NCBI GenBank assembly: GCA_029237915.1
Contig: JAQWHD010000034.1
Span: forward strand, 1-64,000
Source: Thalassotalea sp.
GTDB lineage: Bacteria > Pseudomonadota > Gammaproteobacteria > Enterobacterales > Alteromonadaceae
Length of the DNA: 64,000 bases
Reading direction: 5' to 3'
The notes beneath the pieces are model-generated. The model saw only the letters and a program-made list of their open reading frames with translations. It was not told the origin of the DNA and ran no database searches. The translations under genes and the position numbers were made by a program. Below are positions 47,798 to 54,618 of this stretch, piece after piece; the first letter of the stretch is position 1, and each line of letters opens with the position of its first letter.

Positions 47798-47891
47798 TTA
47801 TTTGTAAAGATCAATTTTATAAGACAATTAAACAGGTTATGATTAGCTTGAATAACAAAAAATAAAAACAAACCAAGGGATACAGATTTAA

Positions 47892-48572
47892 ATGGCAAGA
47901 CCATCTAAGCAAGAATACGGCAAAGGCAATGTTTCCTGGACCAAGCAGCAGCTTATATTAGCGGCGGCTCAGCAGTTTGCGCAGTATGGTTTTCAAGGTG
48001 CGAGCTTAAGTAAGATTAGAGAAACGGTTGGCGTCAAAAACTCTACCATTATGTATCACTTCAAATCGAAGGCTGGTTTATACAATGCTGTTAAAAAACA
48101 TTTAGAACAAAGCTTAGGTGAGTTTGTTGATGAACTTATTAGCAAGCACCAGCAGCTGCCAACATTAGAGCGCTTTAGCCAATTTTGTTATAGCTTCAAA
48201 TCTTGGAGCAGTGCAGAGCAAACCTACACAGCCATTATTGTACAAGAGATGATGAATAATCAGCTGCCAGAATTAGAAGATGAGGTATATCAGAATATCG
48301 GCTTGCACTATCAGCGTTTAGCAACCTTCTTACAAGGCACACCAATTGACCCATTATGGCGAGAACTAAACTGGCCAGTATTTATGATCAACCTCACCTT
48401 TTCTATTTTGGTTGGTCAGGCGTTAGCGGTTGGTGTACCTATCACCTTTGGTTTAGATGAAGAAACCTATCGAGAGCAACAAATAATAGAAGTGATCAGA
48501 AGCAACCTACTCGCCAATATAAATGACAGCCAGTTGGTATTAGAGTATTTAAAAACTAATAATTACCAATAA
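47892..48572 (+). CDS. TetR family transcriptional regulator
   Basis: DNA-binding N-terminus with the TetR helix-turn-helix (AAAQQFAQYGFQGASLSKIRETVGVKNSTIMYHFKSKAGLY, residues about 24-64, described here by position) and a divergent ligand-binding domain. Length 226. Divergent from the desaturase-reductase gene with two operators between them, so by analogy to DesT and FabR it may sense acyl-CoA or fatty acids and repress the desaturase. Ends one base before the end of intI. Confidence 0.85.
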   Translation: MARPSKQEYGKGNVSWTKQQLILAAAQQFAQYGFQGASLSKIRETVGVKNSTIMYHFKSKAGLYNAVKKHLEQSLGEFVDELISKHQQLPTLERFSQFCYSFKSWSSAEQTYTAIIVQEMMNNQLPELEDEVYQNIGLHYQRLATFLQGTPIDPLWRELNWPVFMINLTFSILVGQALAVGVPITFGLDEETYREQQIIEVIRSNLLANINDSQLVLEYLKTNNYQ

Positions 48573-48573
48573 A

Positions 48574-49539
48574 TCAAAGCAAATCAGATAATGGACTTAG
48601 TACACCACTAGCCCCTCGTTCAATAATATGAGTATAAATTTGCGTAGTACGAACATCACTATGACCAAGTTGCTCTTGTATTGTTCTAATATCGGCCCCT
48701 CGTTGCAATAAATGTGTAGCAAATGAATGGCGCAACGTATGACAAGTAACCCTTTTGGGTATTTTAGCTTTCTTTGCAGATGCACTAACTGCTTTTTGTA
48801 AACCGGTATGATCAACATGATGCCTGCGCAGCAAACCATGTTCTGGGTCATTACTTAATCTGTATGAGGGAAATAAATAATGCCACCCTAACTGTTTTGA
48901 TGCATTAGGGTATTTTTTTGCTAAAGCATAAGGTAACCAAACCCCAGCATATTCAGGATGTCTTAAATCTTGTGTGACTACACTTTTAGCTTTAATTATT
49001 TGTTCTCGTAATGAAGGGACCAGTTCTTGTGCTAACGTTACTCTCCTATTTTTACCGCCTTTTCCTTGCCATACCTGAATTGATAAATAATCAAAATCAA
49101 TATCTTGAATTCTCAACCTAACCGCTTCCATTAAACGTAAGCCGCTGCCATACATTAATTGGCAAAGTAGTATTTTATTGGCGGGCACAAAAGAAAAAAA
49201 CTTAGACATTTCTGCCTTAGTTAGAACAACAGGTAACTTGGTAGGAGCGGAACTTTTATTAAAATTTAATTTTAACGTTAAGGGATTAGACAAAACATCT
49301 CTATATAAAAATACTAGAGCGTTTAAAGCTAATGCTTGTGTTCTAGGTGCAACATGTAATTCATTAGCCAGAAAGCTTAAAAATAATTCAACTTCATTGT
49401 TATGTAACGTCTCGGGGTGGCATTTATTATTAAAAATAATAAATGCTTTAACCCAATAAGTGTACGACTCGATCGTTTTCTTAGCATAGCGCCTAGTCCA
49501 CATAAACTTTTTAAGATCAGATAAAAATTTAGATTCCAT
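48574..49539 (-). CDS. intI: Integron integrase IntI
   Basis: Tyrosine recombinase that joins attI and folded attC sites. Catalytic residues are readable: Arg in GSGLRLMEAVRL, Lys region QGKGGKNRR, HTLRH, LGHSD and Tyr in TQIYTHI. The IntI-specific insertion before box 2, around ALAKKYPNASKQLGWHYLFPS, separates it from XerC/D. Start MESKFLSDL gives 321 residues, the usual IntI length, with AAGGAA upstream; a longer frame adds 22 unlikely residues. No stop or frameshift, so it looks functional. Convergent with tetR. Confidence 0.95.
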   Translation of the reverse strand: MESKFLSDLKKFMWTRRYAKKTIESYTYWVKAFIIFNNKCHPETLHNNEVELFLSFLANELHVAPRTQALALNALVFLYRDVLSNPLTLKLNFNKSSAPTKLPVVLTKAEMSKFFSFVPANKILLCQLMYGSGLRLMEAVRLRIQDIDFDYLSIQVWQGKGGKNRRVTLAQELVPSLREQIIKAKSVVTQDLRHPEYAGVWLPYALAKKYPNASKQLGWHYLFPSYRLSNDPEHGLLRRHHVDHTGLQKAVSASAKKAKIPKRVTCHTLRHSFATHLLQRGADIRTIQEQLGHSDVRTTQIYTHIIERGASGVLSPLSDLL

Positions 49540-49572
49540 ATTGAATTCCTTTTCAATTAACAAATCACAACA

Positions 49573-49601
49573 ATTATAGTCCAAAAAAACAAACTTAAAC
49601 G
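49573..49601 (-). promoter_or_regulatory. Candidate intI promoter
   Basis: On the minus strand a perfect TATAAT (49573-49578) with a weak CGTTTA 17 bases upstream, 34 bases before the intI start. No clear LexA box (CTG-N10-CAG) was seen here. Confidence 0.45.
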
Positions 49602-49660
49602 GCATTTATAAAACCAAACCAAGACTTGTTCGGCCTTTCAAAACAAAGAATATATATCAC

Positions 49661-49689
49661 TTTGATTTTTCACAATAAAAAGTTAGACT
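49661..49689 (+). promoter_or_regulatory. Candidate cassette promoter Pc
   Basis: TTTGAT and TAGACT separated by 17 bases, reading into the cassette array from between intI and attI. Confidence 0.5.
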
Positions 49690-49767
49690 GAATAACAATT
49701 ATTTTACAAATTTAGATTGAACGGCAATGGTAAATGTTGCTTTTATCGATCTAATAAGCTGTTATAA
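49690..49767 (+). other. attI: attI recombination site
   Basis: The crossover core GTTATAA (49761-49767) is positioned between intI and the first cassette and equals the R' core of the attC sites. The left boundary is approximate. Confidence 0.7.
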
Positions 49768-49782
49768 ACCTAAGGATAGGAT

Positions 49783-50235
49783 ATGGATATCATCACAATC
49801 ATTCACGTTACTCTTGCTGTCACCGCCACCATAAGCGGGGCTATTGTTATGTCGCGTAAAAAAGGTGATATTTTTCATACTCAGTTGGGCAAATTATTTG
49901 TAGCAAGTATGGTATTAGTAAATATTACAGCATTCGCTTTTTTGCCTAAATATGGTTTTACCATTTTCCAGCCTCTCGCTTTATGGAATTTAGTTTGGGT
50001 ACTTTGTGGCTATTATTATGCGGCTAAAAAACCAAATGAAAATTGGCTAATTAACCATTTTTATTTTATGACATATGCTTATGTAGGTGTTGTAGCTGCG
50101 GCAGTTGCAAGAATTCCTTTAAGCTTTGGCTTTCTTCCTAACGAATCTGCTTTTATTGCAATAGCGCTTGTTTTTGGTATTTCAGTTTATGTCATAGAGA
50201 AACAAGGAAAGAAGTTACGCGCTATCGGTTTATAA
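49783..50235 (+). CDS. Cassette 1: DUF2306-like membrane protein
   Basis: A 150-residue protein with four predicted membrane helices (about 3-22, 38-56, 65-80, 95-140 as two). The pattern IHVTLAVTATISGAIVMSRKKGDIFHTQLGKLFVASM, seen by position at 8-44, resembles DUF2306-type proteins. Function unknown. AAGGATAGG ribosome site. Directly behind attI, so it is the cassette best placed for expression from Pc. Confidence 0.65.
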   Translation: MDIITIIHVTLAVTATISGAIVMSRKKGDIFHTQLGKLFVASMVLVNITAFAFLPKYGFTIFQPLALWNLVWVLCGYYYAAKKPNENWLINHFYFMTYAYVGVVAAAVARIPLSFGFLPNESAFIAIALVFGISVYVIEKQGKKLRAIGL

Positions 50236-50328
50236 CAAGAAAATAAACTAGGACTTAAAACAGTTTGTTGTTTTTCGTACCTCAAAATTTTAACAAACAA
50301 TTTTAAGCCTGTTATTTTGGCGTTATAT
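50230..50328 (+). repeat. attC site 1
   Basis: R'' TTATAAC and R' GTTATAT bracket an inner stem of CAGTTTGTT against AACAAAC and outer AAAA/TTTT. The gene's stop codon lies within R''. Confidence 0.88.
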
Positions 50329-50425
50329 TGCTTAAATAGTCACTGTCGGCATACTGTCAGGTGTATTTCGTCACCGCCACTCAAAAAAATGACATTGTTA
50401 TCGCTCAGAGTAGCGAGGAATTATA

Positions 50426-50863
50426 ATGATAGTTAAAAAGTTAAGAGCAGAAAATAATTGGTCACAAGAACAAGTAGCAGTGTTTAGTGGTCTCAGTATA
50501 AGAACTATTCAACGAGTTGAAAGTGGGCAAAGTGCCAGTCTTGAAACTCTTAAATCTCTCGCCTCTGTATTTGAAGTTGATATATCAAAACTAACAGAGG
50601 AGATTAAAGTGATAGATAAAAAATCAGAACATTGGAGAGCACAGCCATTGTGGTTTAGAACATGGGGCTGGGGAGTAGGCACACGGAAAACTCACGTTTG
50701 GGTCGAGTATATAATTTTAACTATAGCCGTAATTGTAAGCATAATGAGCTACTTTGATCCAATTCACGCAAAACATGCATTTGTTTGTTGGTTCGTCCTT
50801 TATTTTCACACCGTTTTTATTAGGTATGGCGATAATAATCAATCTTGGGGATATGCAACATAA
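50426..50863 (+). CDS. Cassette 2: XRE regulator with C-terminal two-helix membrane domain
   Basis: N-terminal helix-turn-helix of the Cro/CI type (WSQEQVAVFSGLSIRTIQRVE, by position 12-32), a linker, then a 2TM-like domain with hydrophobic segments around 90-107 and 115-132. It may be a membrane-bound regulator. The leader holds a TCGCT/AGCGA hairpin next to a GAGGAA ribosome site, and CTGTC repeats that might be an operator. Function unknown. Confidence 0.75.
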   Translation: MIVKKLRAENNWSQEQVAVFSGLSIRTIQRVESGQSASLETLKSLASVFEVDISKLTEEIKVIDKKSEHWRAQPLWFRTWGWGVGTRKTHVWVEYIILTIAVIVSIMSYFDPIHAKHAFVCWFVLYFHTVFIRYGDNNQSWGYAT

Positions 50864-50956
50864 CAAGCCATTAAAGCAGGACAAAAATACGTTTGCTGTT
50901 TTCGTCCCTCAACCACTTTAGCAAACGTATGTTTGCCTCTTATTGGGGCGTTATGT
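50858..50956 (+). repeat. attC site 2
   Basis: ACATAAC to GTTATGT with a perfect ten-base inner stem TACGTTTGCT/AGCAAACGTA. Confidence 0.9.
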
Positions 50957-51211
50957 GCCGTAATGGTATCGGAGCTGTGCAATTAGAATCGCGTTATCTT
51001 GATGCTTATAAACGATCCTATGTTCATCGTTTATTCGACGAGACCAATAGCCTGACAATCCATGCTTTAGAGCTTCAGGCTTTCCAAGACCTTCATTAGG
51101 ACTTCTTTGAATATCCTTAATTAGTAAATTGATACGCTTAAGTATTTTTTTGTCTGTGGCTTGCCAGTAAAGGTATTGTTCCCAGGCTTTAGTTGAAAAA
51201 GTTAGTTTCAT
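50951..51211 (-). CDS. Cassette 3: YoeB-family toxin
   Basis: An 86-residue RelE-superfamily mRNA interferase. Family features: WEQYLYWQATDKK at the start, GLGKPEALKHGLSGYWSRRI in the middle and the catalytic His-Tyr end RYHYGT. Transcribed against the array direction behind its antitoxin, with a four-base overlap. Its stop codon is the first three bases of the cassette, inside the recombination core. Would cleave ribosome-bound mRNA if active. Confidence 0.88.
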   Translation of the reverse strand: MKLTFSTKAWEQYLYWQATDKKILKRINLLIKDIQRSPNEGLGKPEALKHGLSGYWSRRINDEHRIVYKHQDNAILIAQLRYHYGT

Positions 51212-51459
51212 TCAATAAGCTTTCTTTCAGTTCCGTTGCCTGCTTCAAGTTCGGCAATAGACTCTAAAAGATCTCTAGCATTTTCTGGAGATCTGAGTAA
51301 GTATGTTGTTTCTTGCATTGCGTTATAGTCTTCTAAAGACATCATAACAACAGGATCTTCACTTTTACGAGTGATGATAATAGGTGCATGGTCGTTACAA
51401 ACATGAGCCATTGTGTTTGCTAAATTTGCTCTAGCTGCTGTATAGCTTATTGCATCCAT
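51208..51459 (-). CDS. Cassette 3: YefM-family antitoxin
   Basis: An 83-residue Phd/YefM antitoxin beginning MDAISYTAARANLANTMAHV, with ITRKSEDPVVMMSLEDYNAMQET typical of the DNA-binding half (about 29-51). Start set at MDA because a GGAG ribosome site precedes it and the length equals YefM. A palindrome TGTACGGTAATCTGTACA upstream (about 51480-51497) is the likely operator. Confidence 0.88.
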   Translation of the reverse strand: MDAISYTAARANLANTMAHVCNDHAPIIITRKSEDPVVMMSLEDYNAMQETTYLLRSPENARDLLESIAELEAGNGTERKLIE

Positions 51460-51512
51460 GTTGATCTCCAAAGTGTTCATGTACGGTAATCTGTACATAG
51501 TAGCGCAAAGGC

Positions 51513-51613
51513 ACATAACAAGTCAATCAAGTAGGACTTTTACCAGTTGGCTGGGTTCCGCTTCGCTGCACATTTTAGCCAACTAATAAAAGCCTCTTCT
51601 TGAGGCGTTATAA
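51513..51613 (+). repeat. attC site 3
   Basis: ACATAAC to GTTATAA, with inner stem CTTTTA/TAAAAG and AGTTGGCT/AGCCAACT. Confidence 0.9.
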
Positions 51614-51629
51614 ATCAAGGAAAGTATAA

Positions 51630-51932
51630 ATGAAGGTTCAAGTTAAAAACTTCTCTACACATCAAACGGCAAAGGTCTTTGCAATATTAATGGCTTTAAC
51701 ATCATTACTTTTTGTTATTCCATTTAGCCTTATTCCAATGCTTGCTCCTACCCAAGTTGCAGCTGATGGTAGCGAAGTTAATTTTGGAGCATTTAGTATA
51801 ATGTTTTTACTTATGCCCATTTTTCAAGGACTATTCGGTTACGTAGTAATGAGGTTCGGAATGTGGTTGTACAATAAAGTGACACCTCGTATTGGCGGTA
51901 TAGAGTTTGAGTTCGAGGAAGTTGATTTATAA
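51630..51932 (+). CDS. Cassette 4: small membrane protein, unknown
   Basis: Not assigned with confidence. The 100 residues include two hydrophobic segments (about 15-38 and 52-80) and an acidic C-terminus (IEFEFEEVDL). The second segment contains MRFGMWLYN, a pattern seen in uncharacterised two-helix proteobacterial proteins. AAGGAAAG ribosome site. Confidence 0.6.
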   Translation: MKVQVKNFSTHQTAKVFAILMALTSLLFVIPFSLIPMLAPTQVAADGSEVNFGAFSIMFLLMPIFQGLFGYVVMRFGMWLYNKVTPRIGGIEFEFEEVDL

Positions 51933-52028
51933 CAAGTCAATCAAGCAGGACAAATAACACTGTCACAGTTTTTGCAAACAACGCAAAAGTAGCGCCATTA
52001 TTAATCGCCACTTAGCTTGGTGTTATAA
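51927..52028 (+). repeat. attC site 4
   Basis: TTATAAC to GTTATAA with AAGCAGGAC. The central arm differs from the others (TTTTTGC/GCAAAAG). Confidence 0.82.
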
Positions 52029-52075
52029 CTCAAAACAAGTTTGGCTTTAATTCATCGAATGGTTTATATTTAAAG

Positions 52076-52091
52076 GTACAATTAATTGTAC
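52076..52091. promoter_or_regulatory. Palindromic operator of the cassette 5 antitoxin
   Basis: GTACAATTAATTGTAC is a perfect 16-base palindrome ending 15 bases before the antitoxin start. Confidence 0.65.
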
Positions 52092-52106
52092 AAATAAAGG
52101 TACGTT

Positions 52107-52394
52107 ATGGGCCGCATTCATTTTGACCAAGATATTCAACCTCTATCCGAGTTTAGGGCTGGAGTTACTTCTTTCATCAAGCAAATTAATGAAACCCGAA
52201 GACCTCTAGTTATAACTCAACGAGGGAAAGGTGTCGCTGTTGTGTTAGATGTTGCTGAATATGAAGCAATGCAAGAAAAGATAGAGTTACTTGAAGAAGT
52301 TCAAAAAGCCGAGTTACAGCTAGCTTCTGGAGAAGGCATTTCAAATTCAGATGCTAGGGCTCAAATATTGGCTAAGTTGAATCAATGGAAGTAG
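52107..52394 (+). CDS. Cassette 5: Phd/YefM-type antitoxin
   Basis: A 95-residue protein with the Phd-type DNA-binding N-terminus (FRAGVTSFIKQINETRRPLVITQRG, by position 16-40) and VVLDVAEYEAMQEKIELLEE. The C-terminal helix would wrap a RelE/ParE toxin. The gene overlaps a toxin gene that is frameshifted, so the antitoxin may now act alone on its operator or against related toxins. Confidence 0.85.
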   Translation: MGRIHFDQDIQPLSEFRAGVTSFIKQINETRRPLVITQRGKGVAVVLDVAEYEAMQEKIELLEEVQKAELQLASGEGISNSDARAQILAKLNQWK

Positions 52395-52670
52395 TTTGGT
52401 CGCCATTAGCGCTAGAAAAAGTTAGCTCAATTTATTGCACTAGATAAACCGTCAGCGGCAATTGATTGGGCCAATGATGTTTTCGATCTTGCTGAAGGTA
52501 TTGGCTCACAACCAGAAATGGGACGAGAAGTACCCGAACTTATTGGTAAGGGTTATAGGGAAATCATATTTGGTAATTATCGTATAATTTATAAACTTAG
52601 TGATACAGTCCAAATATTAACAGTTCGTAATTGTCGTCAACTATTAAGCATCGGTGACGATGAGTTATAA
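52385..52670 (+). pseudogene. Cassette 5: RelE/ParE toxin, frameshifted
   Basis: The ATG overlaps the antitoxin end and encodes MEVVWSPLALEKV, then meets TAA after 20 codons. A shift of frame near 52423 restores a typical toxin: AQFIALDKPSAAIDWANDVF, IGSQPEMGREVPEL, GYREIIFGNYRIIYKL, QILTVRNCRQLL, stopping at 52668-52670. The join fits a lost eight-base stretch, or one added base. The rest has no stop, so the lesion looks recent or is a sequencing error. Confidence 0.85.
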
Positions 52671-52758
52671 CAACACGCTCAAGATAGAAAAATACAGTTG
52701 GCTCGCGCTTCGCGCAGTATAGCCAAACTCTATTTTTCCTCTTAGCTTAGCGTTATAT
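52665..52758 (+). repeat. attC site 5
   Basis: TTATAAC to GTTATAT. Inner stem AAAAATA/TATTTTT and AGTTGGCT/AGCCAA. Lacks the usual GCAGGAC element. Confidence 0.85.
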
Positions 52759-52761
52759 TTT

Positions 52762-53031
52762 TCAATGGTCGGCGTAATGCCCACCAATAGCGAATATATA
52801 AACATACTCTTCATCGAACTTGTAAATGAGTCTGTCTTTTTGAGAAATTCGCTTCGACCACAAACCCGACAGATTATGTTTTAATGGCTCGGGTTTTCCT
52901 AATCCACTACTGGGATCTGAGCGAAGCATTTCTTTTGATATTTTACATAGCGCCTTATGTAATTTTTTATCTTTTTTTCTTAACTGCTCATAAGTGAGCC
53001 ACGTTTTACCTTCAAAGATTAATGATCTCAT
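52762..53031 (-). CDS. Cassette 6: YoeB-family toxin
   Basis: An 89-residue RelE-superfamily toxin, similar in layout to the one in cassette 3: FEGKTWLTYEQLRKKDKK, SSGLGKPEPLKHNLSGLWSKRI and IGGHYADH at the end. Overlaps its antitoxin by 20 bases. Reversed relative to the array. Confidence 0.87.
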   Translation of the reverse strand: MRSLIFEGKTWLTYEQLRKKDKKLHKALCKISKEMLRSDPSSGLGKPEPLKHNLSGLWSKRISQKDRLIYKFDEEYVYIFAIGGHYADH

Positions 53032-53284
53032 CTAATTGCTCTTGTGTTGGTTTGTGGCCTTTATTACTCTTATGCGTATTCATTGATTCAGCTATTTGTT
53101 GCATCAAGCTATTACTTTGTAATACGTGTAATGTTTCTTGTTCTCTTTCCCAGTCATCTGCACTCATTACAATAAAATCATCACCAGCACGCCTGGTTAC
53201 TTTAATAGGTTCATGCTCGCTAACTGTTTGTTCAACGTATCTTTTTAAGTTATCTCTAAACTGATTTACACTTATGCTGTCCAT
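53012..53284 (-). CDS. Cassette 6: YefM-family antitoxin
   Basis: A 90-residue Phd/YefM antitoxin starting MDSISVNQFRDNLKRYVEQ with VTRRAGDDFIVMSADDWEREQET. Start set at MDS by length and family; the longer frame is unlikely. The upstream TGTACGGTATTGTGGTACA is a probable operator and shares TGTACGGTA with the cassette 3 module. Confidence 0.85.
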   Translation of the reverse strand: MDSISVNQFRDNLKRYVEQTVSEHEPIKVTRRAGDDFIVMSADDWEREQETLHVLQSNSLMQQIAESMNTHKSNKGHKPTQEQLDEIINL

Positions 53285-53333
53285 AGTAAACTCCAATTTA
53301 TGTACGGTATTGTGGTACATTGTAGTTTAAAAA

Positions 53334-53432
53334 ATATAACAAGTCACTTTAAAGGACAAATAACAGTTGGTTTTTGCTCCTGCGTCGCTTATTTTAGCCA
53401 ACAATTTCGCGCCGCTTAGTAAGGCGTTAGTT
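53334..53432 (+). repeat. attC site 6
   Basis: ATATAAC to GTTAGTT; AAAGGAC element; inner arm AGTTGG/CCAACA. Confidence 0.87.
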
Positions 53433-53455
53433 GTTCCTTAAATAATGCTTAGCGT

Positions 53456-53482
53456 TATAACGTTGTGGTGCTATAATGTTGT
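53456..53482. promoter_or_regulatory. Direct-repeat operator of the cassette 7 module
   Basis: TATAACGTTGT and TATAATGTTGT, 16 bases apart, upstream of a ribbon-helix-helix antitoxin, a family that often binds direct repeats. Confidence 0.5.
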
Positions 53483-53505
53483 AATATACCTTAAGGAGTA
53501 ACATC

Positions 53506-53739
53506 ATGAGCAATTTATCAAAACGTTCTACCGTTTATTTTGAACCCAATATTCATCAAGCATTAAAAATGAGAGCTGCATCTTCTCACCTTTCAGTTTC
53601 TGAACTTATTGATGAAGCCGTCCGTTTATTAATGCGTGAAGATCAAGAGGATTTATCTGCGGTTTCAAAAAGAGCAGCTGAACCTGAAATATCTTATGAA
53701 GACTTATTAAATGACCTGAAGTCGCATGGTAAAATATAA
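53506..53739 (+). CDS. Cassette 7: ribbon-helix-helix antitoxin
   Basis: A 77-residue protein with an N-terminal CopG/RHH fold: RSTVYFEPNIHQALKMRAA, then SVSELIDEAVRLLM (about 29-42), and an acidic toxin-binding tail. Strong AAGGAG ribosome site. Overlaps the toxin by 14 bases. Confidence 0.82.
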   Translation: MSNLSKRSTVYFEPNIHQALKMRAASSHLSVSELIDEAVRLLMREDQEDLSAVSKRAAEPEISYEDLLNDLKSHGKI

Positions 53740-53989
53740 AATAACGTTTAAAAAATCCGTTTCTAAAGATTTTCGCACTATCCCCAATCAAGATGTAAAA
53801 AAAATATTGAATAAGATTGAAGATCTTTCTGAAAACCCTAGAGCAGAGGGGTGTATTAAACTTTCTGGTCAAGAACATTATAGAGTTAGGCAAGGTCTTT
53901 ATAGAATAGTCTACGAAATAAGGGATGAGGTTTTAGTCGTGAATGTCATAAAAGTCGCGCATAGATCAAATGTTTATAAGAACAACTAA
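53726..53989 (+). CDS. Cassette 7: RelE/ParE-family toxin
   Basis: An 87-residue basic protein: KITFKKSVSKDFRTIPNQDVKK, LSGQEHYRVRQGLYRIVYEI and a histidine/arginine-rich end VIKVAHRSNVY. The pattern RVRxGxYRIVYEI is diagnostic of the RelE/ParE superfamily. Intact, and co-oriented with the array. Confidence 0.87.
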   Translation: MVKYKITFKKSVSKDFRTIPNQDVKKILNKIEDLSENPRAEGCIKLSGQEHYRVRQGLYRIVYEIRDEVLVVNVIKVAHRSNVYKNN

Positions 53990-54085
53990 CAAGGCGCCTA
54001 AGTCGACAATTAATGCTTGTCATAATTTTAGTCAAAACGCAAAAACACATGCCAGCATAATTCGGCTATTATTAAGGCGTTATGC
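53984..54085 (+). repeat. attC site 7
   Basis: AACTAAC to GTTATGC. The inner arm (AATTAATGCTTG/CAGCATAATT) is unlike the rest, suggesting a cassette of different ancestry. Confidence 0.78.
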
Positions 54086-54110
54086 ATTTCGATAATTATG
54101 GAGTAGTCAA

Positions 54111-54509
54111 ATGGATGAGATCACCAATTTTATATCGTGCATTGAAAATGAGACCAGAAAATCGGATTCATTTGCTTTGTTACCTATTTTGGAAAGAGTA
54201 TCTGGTTATAAGCCTTATTTAAGTGGCAGCATAATTGGCTTCGGTAAATATCACTATAAATATGATAGCGGCCGTGAAGGAGATTCCGCAGTAATCTCAT
54301 TCTCTCCTAGAAAACAAAACTTAGTGGTTTATATAATGCCTGGTTTTGACAAATTTGAAGGTTTATTACAGGAACTAGGTAAACATAAACTTGGTAAATC
54401 TTGTTTGTATATTAATAAACTATCCGATATCAAACTGGATGTTCTCGAAAAAATAGCTAAGTTATCCGTACAGTATATGCAACAAAAATATAGGTGTAAA
54501 AATACCTAA
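54111..54509 (+). CDS. Cassette 8: DUF1801 domain protein
   Basis: A 132-residue cytoplasmic protein. SGSIIGFGKYHYKYDSGREGD (by position 38-58) and the following VISFSPRKQNLVVYI and GKHKLGKSCLYI match the YdhG/DUF1801 fold (iron-chaperone-like frataxin relatives). The molecular role is unproven. GGAG ribosome site. Confidence 0.8.
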   Translation: MDEITNFISCIENETRKSDSFALLPILERVSGYKPYLSGSIIGFGKYHYKYDSGREGDSAVISFSPRKQNLVVYIMPGFDKFEGLLQELGKHKLGKSCLYINKLSDIKLDVLEKIAKLSVQYMQQKYRCKNT

Positions 54510-54603
54510 CAAGAAATTAAACAAGGACAAAAAACAGTTTGCTGTTTTCATTCCTCAAACATTATAACCAACAATTTTTAGCCTCTTATGGGGGCGTTAT
54601 ATG
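54505..54603 (+). repeat. attC site 8
   Basis: ACCTAAC to GTTATAT, ACAAGGAC element and inner AAAAA/TTTTT arm. Confidence 0.87.
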
Positions 54604-54618
54604 TATTAAGGTTCTGCA

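Noticed and set aside
53012-53320. Longer start for the cassette 6 antitoxin
   Set aside because: The added residues run across the likely operator; the MDSISVNQ start matches YefM-type length. The same reasoning applies to cassette 3.
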